From Colwellia sp. (GTDB taxonomy: Bacteria; Pseudomonadota; Gammaproteobacteria; Enterobacterales; Alteromonadaceae), in the NCBI GenBank assembly GCA_022969215.1, contig JALJPA010000013.1:1-43145 (forward strand): a stretch of 43,145 nucleotides of DNA, in the 5' to 3' direction. The notes under the pieces were generated by a model. It ran no database searches. It saw only the letters and a list, made by a program, of their open reading frames with translations, and was not told the origin of the DNA. Made by a program: the position numbers and the translations under genes. Positions 7,071-16,566 of the stretch are shown piece by piece; position 1 is the first letter of the stretch; every line of letters starts with the position of its first letter.

Positions 7071-8096
7071 AGGGTCTTTTCGCACAACAAAACTTTGTAG
7101 CTGCCTTAATAGTAAAAAGTCATCTGGAGCTATAACCTTTAACCCTTTTACCGGATCAAAAAAATATTGAGCCACACGTGCATGATTGAAAGTGCTAACA
7201 TCTAGGGGGTATTCTGCATAAGGGTTATGTAAAATATGAAGTCCATCTGCGATATTTTCTTCATACTCAGATTTTTTAGCAAAACGTACTTCTGGAATGA
7301 TGCTATCACCGATAGGAAGATGACACGTATTATACATAGTCATCGCTTCGGGACTATCTGCAAGTCCTCGAATTTTCCCCCAAGTAGCCAACGAACTATA
7401 AATTACCGCACTAACATCTTTATACTCATCGGTAGCGAACAATCCTACAGGTATTGTCGCGTTTTCATTTTTAACGACTGCATCAACTGGATACTTAATG
7501 AGTTCATCCGCACCCGTTGCAATTGTTGTCTCTTCATCAACATAGATTCCATATAGAACTGCAACGATAGCTCTGTTAACAGCATAATGTGAATAAGGAC
7601 GATCAAATGATGCAAGTCCTATAACATAAGGCTTACCTTTAACATGGTCTAGTTGTGAATAGCTAGTTCGGTATTTTTTTATTTTCGAGGATAAACTGTT
7701 CAATATCCGAATCGCTGCTTGTTGATTAAATTCAGCAAAATCTGTCGGCGGATACTGTTGGTTATGTCCTGCAGGTGCTTCACCTCCTTGAGGAGGCGCA
7801 GCAATTGTAGCTTCAATTGCAATAGGTCTATCTAGATGAGTAATAAAATCAGGAGCATGATGCGAAAAATCAATTTCAGCTCCCAGCTCTTTCAAAAAGG
7901 CATGTAGATATAGTTCCCACATTGATGATTCAAAGGTAGTTTGAAACTCGTGAATAAACTTACCATCTCGATCCTCAAACCCTTTAGCCCAAGAATTAAG
8001 GACTTCTCTTTCTGGCTCATATTGTTCTTCTAACATCATTTTAAATATAGGATGTAGTTTTTTAACATCAGCTATTGGAGTAAATAAATCTAACAT
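7068..8096 (-). CDS. Cassette gene: putative PD-(D/E)xK-like protein
   Basis: A 342-residue protein. Near the N terminus it shows a helix with Glu61 (SSMWELYLHAFLKELG), then APDF (Asp83) and, eleven residues on, AIEAT (Glu95). The order Glu, (P)D, E-x-(K/T) is that of the PD-(D/E)xK nuclease core, with Thr in place of the usual Lys. The remaining 240 residues form a second domain rich in aromatic and hydrophobic strands that I do not recognise. Its stop codon lies inside attC site 6, and a GAGGT site lies four bases before the ATG. A nuclease role would fit a defence cargo, but the missing Lys means activity is uncertain. Confidence 0.6.
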   Translation of the reverse strand: MLDLFTPIADVKKLHPIFKMMLEEQYEPEREVLNSWAKGFEDRDGKFIHEFQTTFESSMWELYLHAFLKELGAEIDFSHHAPDFITHLDRPIAIEATIAAPPQGGEAPAGHNQQYPPTDFAEFNQQAAIRILNSLSSKIKKYRTSYSQLDHVKGKPYVIGLASFDRPYSHYAVNRAIVAVLYGIYVDEETTIATGADELIKYPVDAVVKNENATIPVGLFATDEYKDVSAVIYSSLATWGKIRGLADSPEAMTMYNTCHLPIGDSIIPEVRFAKKSEYEENIADGLHILHNPYAEYPLDVSTFNHARVAQYFFDPVKGLKVIAPDDFLLLRQLQSFVVRKDP

Positions 8097-8121
8097 GATA
8101 CCTCGATGCTTAAGAGACGTT

Positions 8122-8215
8122 TAACGCCACGTTAAGCGGCAAATAATAGCTGGCTAAAATAAGTGAGGCACGAACAAAAAACCAACTGTTTTTTGTCCGT
8201 TTAAGCAACTTGATA
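8122..8215 (-). repeat. attC site 7
   Basis: The outer core TAACGCCACG is at 8122. Inner arms AGCTGGCTAAAAT and ACCAACTG are present. The gene-proximal core is altered (CTTGATA for CTTGTTA), so the SIR2 gene next to it ends on its own TAG at 8216. Confidence 0.8.
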
Positions 8216-9520
8216 CTAAGTTTTCCGAACAACGGCAAGAGCATCAGGCCATGATGTTTTTTCTACTATGAACTCTTTTATCATGATTCTATTTTTTGAA
8301 ATTATACTTGGCCAACGAAGATTCCATGAATTGTAAGCATGCCATGAATATCCTATATATTGTTCACGTCGCATAGAATTCATCGAAATTAAAGTTGCTT
8401 TCAAATATACTGTTTCAATAGATGTACCTTTTAGTTCAAGGATACTTGCAAGATATATTAACCATCTGGCAAGATGCTCATATTGCTCCCAAGCATTATG
8501 TTCACATGTTAATGCAATTTTAGTTTCGATAATTTGACCTAGAGCTCTAACAACCTCTGGATCATCTATACTTTTACCTATAGCTGCAATTGAGGAAATT
8601 ATTTCATAAAACACATTTTCAATCCGCAAGAACCCTTTAGTAAAATACTGTCCTTCAAAAACAACTTTTTTAATGTTATTTATTGACGACTCAGTACACT
8701 TTTCAGCGCTAGGTAAATATGCGTTTAATGTTCTGAAAAATTCATTTACCTCGATGGAGTCAATAACTCTAATTCCGTAGCAATGCGCATAATAATCTTT
8801 TACCGATTGATCAACATGACTTCTTGATACTAGAAATATATTTGAACCGATTACATGACTTTTTGAAAAACCTTTATAATCACTAATAATAGCTTTTAAA
8901 TTAGTATCACCCAAAGAATACCCCAAGATAACAACAGTATTCTCGTGTAAAACTGTACTCAATTTTTTTGAAAAGTAAGAACTTCCATTCATGAATTTAA
9001 AATAATCATCGGAAGTTACAACCATATTTTCAGGTGAGTCAATTGAGCCGTGGACGTGATAAACTTTCACTCTAGTAGAAGATCTTGGAATAGGTAATCC
9101 TGGCGTTAAAGATTGACAATTATCTTCACCTGCTAACTTCTCAGCTAGTTTGTCATAATTTGTGGTTATGACTCGTACGGGTTTGGATGACAAGAAGTCT
9201 GAAATTGCTGAATTATCACCTTTAATTTCTATCTTCGAAATTATTTGTGAAATTTCTTCATGCAGATTTTTATTAACATTAAGTAATTCAATAGATAAAA
9301 CTTGAGCTGCTTCTTCCAAACTTAATGGATTTTTTCCATCATCAGGAAAAAGTGCTACCTTTAGGTCATTTCCTCTTGGTGTTAACAGACAAACTTCTTC
9401 TAAAAGTCCTTGCCAACTTGGTGCTTCATTTGAACTTACGGCTTTTGAAAATCCAGTACCTGTAAATAAGCACAATCTATTTGATACTGCCGCATATGCA
9501 ATTTCGAAGTACTCGCTCAA
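8216..9520 (-). CDS. Cassette gene: SIR2-domain protein with C-terminal helical region
   Basis: A 434-residue protein. SIR2 motifs in order: GTGFS at 21-25 (NAD loop, Thr replacing Ala), TTNYD at 119-123 with Asn121, YHVHGS at 154-159 with His157, and GYSLGD at 200-205. The domain ends near residue 270. The C-terminal 160 residues are helical and Trp/Tyr-rich (ENVFYEIISS, WEQYEHLARWL) with no known motif; they could be a sensor for a phage trigger. The start is a TTG at 9518-9520 five bases behind AAGGAG. This is the first preserved cassette on the integrase-proximal side. It is clearly different from the other SIR2 cassette and not a recent copy. Probable NAD+-depleting defence effector, by family analogy. 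Confidence 0.8.
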   Translation of the reverse strand: MSEYFEIAYAAVSNRLCLFTGTGFSKAVSSNEAPSWQGLLEEVCLLTPRGNDLKVALFPDDGKNPLSLEEAAQVLSIELLNVNKNLHEEISQIISKIEIKGDNSAISDFLSSKPVRVITTNYDKLAEKLAGEDNCQSLTPGLPIPRSSTRVKVYHVHGSIDSPENMVVTSDDYFKFMNGSSYFSKKLSTVLHENTVVILGYSLGDTNLKAIISDYKGFSKSHVIGSNIFLVSRSHVDQSVKDYYAHCYGIRVIDSIEVNEFFRTLNAYLPSAEKCTESSINNIKKVVFEGQYFTKGFLRIENVFYEIISSIAAIGKSIDDPEVVRALGQIIETKIALTCEHNAWEQYEHLARWLIYLASILELKGTSIETVYLKATLISMNSMRREQYIGYSWHAYNSWNLRWPSIISKNRIMIKEFIVEKTSWPDALAVVRKT

Positions 9521-9534
9521 ACCTGCTCCTTAGC

Positions 9535-9557
9535 TATAACAGCTTATTTTCAGGCAA
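9535..9557 (-). repeat. Truncated attC (array edge)
   Basis: TATAACAGC, eight bases, then AGGCAA resembles the outer half of attC site 5 (TATAACGCC, eight bases, AGGCAA). The other half is missing. It would be what remains of the preceding cassette's site after the integrase-proximal part of the array was lost. Confidence 0.45.
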
Positions 9558-9860
9558 AAGCCCTTGTTTAAATATTGGCTTTTGCGCTCTTTCATAATAA
9601 TAGATTAAATAGAATATAGATAAAGACTATAAAACTCAACTCATTAGAATATTGACTAGTTTAATGAATACGTAAAATATAGGTTTTCCCCTTCTTACAT
9701 GTTATTAGCACTTAAACATTAGAAAAAGTATGACAAATAGCATTTGCTAATGTCAAATTAGCGCACAAAGAGATCATATATATTAGTGGCAAACCTAATG
9801 TTATTCAGTGGTCGCAGTAAATGTTATTAGGTTACAGTGTTAGATGATAAGGATTGGCAG
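9558..9860. other. Intergenic stretch with short repeats
   Basis: No gene is seen. It contains a 9-bp inverted repeat (GCAAAAGCC at 9554-9562, GGCTTTTGC at 9577-9585). It also has an inverted pair AACCTAAT/ATTAGGTT around 9789-9833 that encloses two direct copies of AATGTTATT. These may be recombinase or transposase footprints; no enzyme gene is present. Confidence 0.4.
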
Positions 9861-9873
9861 TTCTGATGAAATT

Positions 9874-9979
9874 AGGTGGTACAACTAATGTAATTGACCA
9901 CTTCACCTGCAACCTTAAATAAAATTATGGGGTTCTGAACTTGTTCAGGTTCGATTAATTTTATATGAGGTGGTTTTTT
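9874..9979 (+). ncRNA. Candidate structured RNA ending in a terminator
   Basis: Three nested helices are visible: CCACTTCA (9898-9905) with TGAGGTGG (9966-9973), ATAAAATTA (9919-9927) with TAATTTTAT (9956-9964), and CTGAAC (9935-9940) with GTTCAG (9943-9948). Six T residues follow directly (9974-9979). An upstream AGGTGG (9874-9879) is identical to the 3' arm of the outer helix and could compete for CCACTTCA, an attenuator-like arrangement. No plus-strand gene follows, so a free-standing small RNA is more likely than a leader. No known RNA family is recognised. Confidence 0.4.
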
Positions 9980-10033
9980 ATAGTAACGAGAATATTTGAC
10001 GGTCTTCTTGACGGCTCACAAACCTACAGACAT

Positions 10034-10060
10034 AAAAAAGCCCCTGTAAAACAGAGGCTT
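10034..10060 (-). terminator. Terminator of the tRNA-Ser transcript
   Basis: On the minus strand AAGCCTCTGT pairs with ACAGGGGCTT around a short loop, followed by a T run. It lies 12 bp past the CCA end of the tRNA. Confidence 0.8.
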
Positions 10061-10072
10061 ATCTATAAAATG

Positions 10073-10163
10073 TGGCGGTGAGATAGAGATTTGAACTCTA
10101 GAAGGGCTACAAACCCTTGCCGGTTTTCAAGACCGGTGCTTTCGACCACTCAGCCATCTCACC
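10073..10163 (-). tRNA. tRNA-Ser (anticodon UGA)
   Basis: A 91-nt serine tRNA that starts GGTGAGATGG and ends in encoded CCA. The anticodon stem CCGGT/ACCGG encloses CTTGAAA, giving anticodon UGA, which reads UCN serine codons. The long variable arm (AAGGGTTTGTAGCCCTT) is typical of tRNA-Ser. The T loop GTTCAAATC is normal. The tRNA stands about 0.5 kb from the integron array, but no duplicated 3' end of the gene was found that would mark a tRNA-integrated island. Confidence 0.95.
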
Positions 10164-10214
10164 TGAAGTTAACAAGTAAGCAGTTAAAACAATGCTTGCT
10201 TGAGAACGAGGCGG

Positions 10215-10243
10215 ATATTAAGTAGTATCGCGCTACTTGTAAA
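10215..10243 (-). promoter_or_regulatory. Promoter of tRNA-Ser
   Basis: On the minus strand TTTACA (-35, 10238-10243), a 17-bp spacer and TAATAT (-10, 10215-10220), followed by a GC-rich discriminator (CCGCCTCG). This is the usual stringently controlled stable-RNA promoter layout. Confidence 0.55.
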
Positions 10244-10550
10244 GGGTTAAATGCAAAATTAGTTAAATAAATTCATCCAAACCGTTTGTTCGAATATTTA
10301 ACGAACAAGTTGTTTTAAAAAACAGCATTTAGAGACTGATTTACCTTGCCAACAGATAAGATAAATCAGTTAGCAGTAGCGAATAGCTCGGCAAGTTGAA
10401 AATCAAAATCATGGATAATTAATGATGCCTTTAATCCTGTCTTAGCCATATTTTGCGTCCTCAGAGCCATTGGCTAAACCAGCAATGACCCTAGCTTAGT
10501 TCTACTTGCTGTGCTTTTCTCTTTTCCTGTTAACCGTTAAATCGTTATAA
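10244..10550. other. Intergenic stretch downstream of fadH
   Basis: No convincing gene. A 9-bp inverted repeat (ACTGATTTA / TAAATCAGT, about 10334-10373) is present. A 27-codon minus-strand frame starting MAKTGLKASL near 10450 has a GAGGA site but no other support. Confidence 0.4.
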
Positions 10551-12620
<2,070 letters not shown>

Positions 12621-12655
12621 TCACTCTCTTTGTATTTATCAAATATTTAATTCAA

Positions 12656-12737
12656 TTTAGACAATGTACTCTCGAATCAATTTAGACACCGTCTAGTTTA
12701 TTGTTAATTAAAATAGCGACTAAATATGACAGTGTCA
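12656..12737. promoter_or_regulatory. TetR operator candidates between fadH and tetR
   Basis: Three related sites lie in the divergent promoter region: TAGACACCGTCTA (12683-12695, perfect palindrome), TGACAGTGTCA (12727-12737, perfect palindrome) and TAGACAATGTACT (about 12657-12669, imperfect). All share GACA-n-n-GT, and the first and second share GAC-n3-GTC. They are the likely binding sites of the adjacent TetR-family protein, controlling both fadH and itself. Confidence 0.6.
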
Positions 12738-12776
12738 AGATTGATTAATAAACAATAGCTTGCTAAATTAGCCTTT

Positions 12777-13388
12777 ATGAAAAATATTCCCGAAAAATCA
12801 AAGTATCACCACGGTGATTTAAGAACGACTTTACTTACTGTTGCTGGGGAAATGCTCAAAGAAGGCGGTATTGAAGAGTTGTCATTACGTAAATTAGCAG
12901 CCCGTGTAGGTGTTTCAAGAACGGCTCCTTATCACCACTTTAAAGATAAAAACGCCCTGCTTTGTGGTATTGCTGAATCAGGTTTTAGGCAACTACATCA
13001 AATGAATAAAAGCAGTTTTAATGCTGATGGTCCTTCAACAAAAGAAAAGTTCTCAAGTTTTATCCATGAATATGTAAACTTTGCCAAGGCTAATCCAGAT
13101 CTTTACGAATTAATGTTTGGCCGTACTATTTGGAAACAAGAAAACAGCACATCAGAACTACGTGATGCCGCCTACCCTTGTTTTCAATATCAGGTAAATA
13201 TGACCCGAGAATGGCAGCAACTAAAACTACTCAATCACAGTGGTGAAGAAAGTGCCCTACGCGCATCGCAAGTGCTTTGGGGCACTGTGCATGGCATTGC
13301 TAAATTACTTATTGATGGCATTTATACTGATGTAGCTCATGTTGAAGAGATATGTGATTACGCCGTTGATATGTTTTTAGTGCACTAG
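12777..13388 (+). CDS. TetR-family transcriptional regulator
   Basis: A 203-residue regulator. Residues 12-65 form the TetR DNA-binding domain (HHGDLRTTLLTVAGEMLKEG, then LSLRKLAARVGVSRTAPYHHF as the helix-turn-helix). The C-terminal part (LYELMFGRTIW and VLWGTVHGIAKLLIDG) resembles the TetR_C ligand domain containing a W-x-x-x-HG motif. It is divergent from fadH and probably represses it, releasing on a fatty acyl-CoA or a related lipid; the ligand is inferred from context. A 115-bp copy of its 3' end recurs at 16324-16440. The ribosome site before the ATG is weak. Confidence 0.85.
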   Translation: MKNIPEKSKYHHGDLRTTLLTVAGEMLKEGGIEELSLRKLAARVGVSRTAPYHHFKDKNALLCGIAESGFRQLHQMNKSSFNADGPSTKEKFSSFIHEYVNFAKANPDLYELMFGRTIWKQENSTSELRDAAYPCFQYQVNMTREWQQLKLLNHSGEESALRASQVLWGTVHGIAKLLIDGIYTDVAHVEEICDYAVDMFLVH

Positions 13389-13448
13389 CAACGAAAAATT
13401 TAGCCTTGAGATTACTACTCGAGTGCTTAACACAAACAAAGATTTAGG

Positions 13449-13640
13449 CTATTTGTTTTTAGTTAGTACGTATTGCTCAAAGTCATCGACAAGGATAGGT
13501 TTGCTAAAATAATAACCTTGTATTTGATCACAACCGTTGTCTAATAGAAATTGAAGTTGTTTTTTATCTTCCACTTCTCCATCTACACTACTCATTAATG
13601 TTCCTTCTGTAATCTCTAATTCGAGTAAGTGTTGGTCTAT
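13449..13640 (-). pseudogene. EAL-domain remnant with internal deletion
   Basis: The minus strand encodes LLELEITEGTLM followed almost at once by DGEVEDKKQLQFLLDN and GCDQIQGYYFSKPI, ending at a TAG at 13449. In an intact EAL phosphodiesterase the ITE motif and the EGVE-x-x-x-QL motif are separated by about 85 residues that hold DDFGTG. That part is missing, so this is a dead fragment of a second c-di-GMP phosphodiesterase. It is related to, but not part of, the intact GGDEF-EAL gene beside it. Confidence 0.75.
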
Positions 13641-13660
13641 ATCGTATAATTATCTGACCG

Positions 13661-15865
13661 TCACATCACTAGAGTATGTCGTTTAAACTTCACAGTCATT
13701 GCCTTGTGACTTTCAAAGCGCCCAAATTGTTCTTTAAAGGAGCTTTCATTACTATTTAGTGCGTCACTTATCGCTTGTGCCTGAATCGGTTTAGAAAAAT
13801 AATAACCTTGTATATTATCAACTTGATTTTTCTGTAAAAACAACAATTGTTCTACCGTTTCTACACCTTCTGCAATGACTTGGATAGACATGGTTCTTGA
13901 AATTGCCAATATAGTACGAATAAGCTCTTCATCTTCTTCATCCTTACCTATATCTTTAATAAAGCTACGGTCGATTTTGATGATATCTACCGGCATTTTC
14001 CTTAGGTAATCAAGTGATGAATGGCCGGTACCAAAATCATCAATAGAGATCTTAACACCGAGTGCATGAATTTTATCGAGCTCAGAGAAAAATACTTTAT
14101 GGTCATCAAATGTTGCGGTTTCAGTTACTTCTATTTCTATATTTTCAGGTTTTATACCATGTGTATTCATCGCTTTAACAAGGTTTTGTCTAAATTCACT
14201 TGTCCCTAATTGGCGAACAGATACATTAATGGCAGTCACCATACCTTTAAAATAAGGCAGTGTTTGCCAGTGTGATATTTGCTGACAAACGTTATTCAAA
14301 ATCCAATTCCCAAGTTCAATGATTTGCCCACTCTGTTCGGCTATCGGTATAAATATATCAGGGGAGATCATGTCTCCTTCTTCACTAGACCAGCGTATTA
14401 ACGCTTCACAACCAACCATTTTTTTCTTTAACAATGAGATTTTAGGCTGATATAGTACCGTTAATTCATTATTTAAGATGGCTTTGGAAAGCAGCATTTG
14501 AACACGTTGATGTTTCTCTGCTTTATCCTGCATTTCTATGGCAAAAAATTGAAAGTTATTACGTCCTTCTGATTTTGCCTCATACATGGCAGTATCTGCC
14601 GCTTTTAAGAGATCGTCCATATTCATCGAATCAGGCTCAAAGAAGGCAATACCTATACTGGTACTGACTTCTATTTTTATACTATTAAGTTCGAGAGGTT
14701 CGGACACTGAATTTAGAATTTTTTGTGCTATGTTTTCAACATATATTTTTGTGGGAACTTCTTGCAAAATAATGGCAAATTCATCGCCGCCCATACGTGA
14801 GATGAGATCATCTTCATTTAAGGTATCGGACAATTTTTTACTAATTATTTGCAGTAATAGGTCTCCAATATCGTGTCCGTATTGGTCATTAATAAATTTG
14901 AAATGGTCAATATCGAGACACATCACCGCCAGTGAAGTATTGGTTTTTTTTGCGTAGATGATTGATTTTTGCAAGGCCTCATAAAAAAAAGCCCGGTTAG
15001 AAATATTCGTTAAATAATCAAAGTTGGCTAAGTGTAATAACTTTGCTTCAGTTTCTTTCTCATGTGTGGTGTCTTTAAATGTTAATACCGCGCCATCAAT
15101 TTCCCCATTGAGCTTTCTGGTAATCTCACAAGAGTAATCTGAATGAAATATATTGCCCGTCAGTGATTGCCAGTCGCCATGGCCTTTTAAGCTTACTCTT
15201 CCTATACTAGTCGCGTTATGCGAATTTGTAGACAGTAATTCAATCAACTCACCATTAGAGTCTTTGCCGTCCGGAGGACTTGTAGTATCTTGGTTATGCA
15301 ATACTAAGAAGTCTTGTAGTTTGGTTGAGAACTTTTCAGAATCAATTGCTAATAACTCTAAAGCCTTAGGATTAGCGAAGGTAATCTTGCCATCCAAATC
15401 TATTCCTAAAATCCCTTCACTGACGTTATTGAGTAATATGTTTAATCGTGCAGTAGAGTCCTCCGCAATCCGGCGGTGTTCATCCAAAGCAATAAACTGG
15501 GCGACCTTCTTGGTGAGTATAGTGTCGTTAACCGGCTTTGTAACAAAATCAACTGCACCTGCATCATATGATTTATAAAGTGCCTCACTGTCGTTATCTT
15601 TGCTTGTGACCATAACAATAGGAATATGTTTAAACTTTTGATTGTTATGAATAAGGCTAACAACTTCATAACCTTTCATGCCTGGCATTTCGATATCCAT
15701 TAAAATGACGGCGAAGTCATAATTAAGAACTTTACCAAGCGCTTCTTTTCCGGATGATGCTTGGATGATTGTGATGTCTAAAGGAGAAAGTATGTGCTGA
15801 AGTATATTTCGCTGGCTGGCAACGTCGTCAACAATCAGAACATTGCTTTTACTTAGGTTAGTCAT
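13661..15865 (-). CDS. REC-PAS-GGDEF-EAL c-di-GMP regulator
   Basis: A 734-residue cytoplasmic response regulator. A receiver domain (8-125) has acidic residues DD at 13-14, phospho-acceptor Asp57 (LMDIEMPGMKG) and Lys113 (VTKPV). A PAS domain lies around 140-265, then GGDEF with an intact GGDEF motif at 359-363, and a C-terminal EAL domain with E487-A488-L489, DDFGTGHSSLDYL and AEGVET. Both catalytic sites look intact. The I-site RxxD is absent (NEDD at that place), so the cyclase would not be product-inhibited there. Phosphorylation of the receiver probably switches synthesis or breakdown of c-di-GMP. No kinase gene is adjacent. Confidence 0.9.
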   Translation of the reverse strand: MTNLSKSNVLIVDDVASQRNILQHILSPLDITIIQASSGKEALGKVLNYDFAVILMDIEMPGMKGYEVVSLIHNNQKFKHIPIVMVTSKDNDSEALYKSYDAGAVDFVTKPVNDTILTKKVAQFIALDEHRRIAEDSTARLNILLNNVSEGILGIDLDGKITFANPKALELLAIDSEKFSTKLQDFLVLHNQDTTSPPDGKDSNGELIELLSTNSHNATSIGRVSLKGHGDWQSLTGNIFHSDYSCEITRKLNGEIDGAVLTFKDTTHEKETEAKLLHLANFDYLTNISNRAFFYEALQKSIIYAKKTNTSLAVMCLDIDHFKFINDQYGHDIGDLLLQIISKKLSDTLNEDDLISRMGGDEFAIILQEVPTKIYVENIAQKILNSVSEPLELNSIKIEVSTSIGIAFFEPDSMNMDDLLKAADTAMYEAKSEGRNNFQFFAIEMQDKAEKHQRVQMLLSKAILNNELTVLYQPKISLLKKKMVGCEALIRWSSEEGDMISPDIFIPIAEQSGQIIELGNWILNNVCQQISHWQTLPYFKGMVTAINVSVRQLGTSEFRQNLVKAMNTHGIKPENIEIEVTETATFDDHKVFFSELDKIHALGVKISIDDFGTGHSSLDYLRKMPVDIIKIDRSFIKDIGKDEEDEELIRTILAISRTMSIQVIAEGVETVEQLLFLQKNQVDNIQGYYFSKPIQAQAISDALNSNESSFKEQFGRFESHKAMTVKFKRHTLVM

Positions 15866-16211
15866 ACTCTCTGAAATCCTTTGTCGCTGGAGTAAGACTA
15901 ATTATAGAGATTGATTGAGTATTCGCTAATTTATTAACGTAAAAGCATGCAGTTTATTGCCAAATTAGTTAGGTGAATCCACACAGCGGACATCAACTCA
16001 TAAGCTCTATTACTTGGGATTCGATTTGCTATCGATATCGCTCGTCTACCGCCTTGGTAGCCCCCCTTTACAATGCTAAATATGGAAAGTAGCAAGAGCT
16101 TAGCAACCTATTATTAATGTGGCTGTGCGGTGCTAGCCAACGTACTCAGAAGAACAATAAATGGCTAAGATCGATTGATCTCCCCCTTATAATGCAAAGC
16201 CCTCAAACATA
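15866..16211. other. Intergenic stretch
   Basis: No gene or clear structure is seen. It separates the intact GGDEF-EAL gene from a patch of gene fragments and probably holds the promoter of that gene. Confidence 0.4.
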
Positions 16212-16322
16212 TCACTTACCTTGCTTTTTCTGATACATCATTTTGTCAGCATAACCGATTAAATCATCTATCTTATCGCCATGAGTTTTCCAAACATCGA
16301 TACCAAAATAAATTAACGCCGG
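16212..16322 (-). pseudogene. GGDEF-domain C-terminal remnant
   Basis: The minus strand reads ALIYFGIDVWKTHGDKIDDL then IGYADKMMYQKKQGK and a TGA stop (16212-16214). This matches the last helix-strand segment of diguanylate cyclases (the ADxALYxAK element). Upstream it joins directly to a TetR fragment in the opposite orientation, so the rest of the gene is gone. Confidence 0.7.
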
Positions 16323-16323
16323 T

Positions 16324-16440
16324 GTGCTTTGGGGCACTGTGCATGACATTGCTAAATTACTTATGGATGGCATTTATACTGACGTTGCCATGTTGAAGAG
16401 ATATGTGATTACGCCGTTGATATGTTTCTTGTTCATTAGC
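16324..16440 (+). pseudogene. Remnant of a TetR gene 3' end
   Basis: About 115 bp matching 13275-13390, the end of the intact TetR gene, with a handful of mismatches and a one-base deletion (GACGTTGCC against GATGTAGCTC) that shifts the frame. It begins at GTGCTTTGGGGCAC. This is debris of a duplicated TetR gene, lying next to GGDEF debris just as the intact TetR lies next to EAL debris. Confidence 0.85.
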
Positions 16441-16566
16441 TTCGCGAAAAATCAAACCCTAGATAACTTTGACTTAGCTCACTCTTTTACAGAGTACATA
16501 GGCAGTTAAAATAGCGTTTATTTTCAAAAAGTTTTTTTAATTAGTCTTATTTTGCAGATTTTTTTC

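Larger units (their letters stand above)
2590..9557 (-). mobile_element. Integron cassette array without integrase (CALIN)
   Basis: Seven minus-strand genes alternate with seven related sites of about 85-95 bp. Read on the minus strand, each site starts at or just past a gene stop with TAACAA or a variant, has an inner inverted pair (AGTTGG and CCAACT arms) and usually ends in GGCGTTA. This is the layout of VCR-type attC sites of sedentary chromosomal integrons. Every gene points the same way, as integrase-mediated insertion at attI requires. attI and intI should lie beyond the 5' end of the first cassette (right side), but the next gene there is fadH and none resembles a tyrosine recombinase. 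The array is therefore integrase-less within this window. Confidence 0.88.

Noticed and set aside
2590-9557. The regularly spaced repeats as a CRISPR array
   Set aside because: The repeats are about 90 bp, separated by whole genes, and show attC symmetry; no short repeat-spacer pattern is present.
10073-10163. tRNA-Ser as the attachment site of a genomic island
   Set aside because: No second copy of the tRNA 3' end was found toward the array, and there is no integrase.
9521-10550. Search for an integron integrase or attI next to the first cassette
   Set aside because: No tyrosine-recombinase motifs occur in any frame of this gap, and the next gene is fadH. A GTTAGAT near 9839 fits the core pattern but has no other attI feature.
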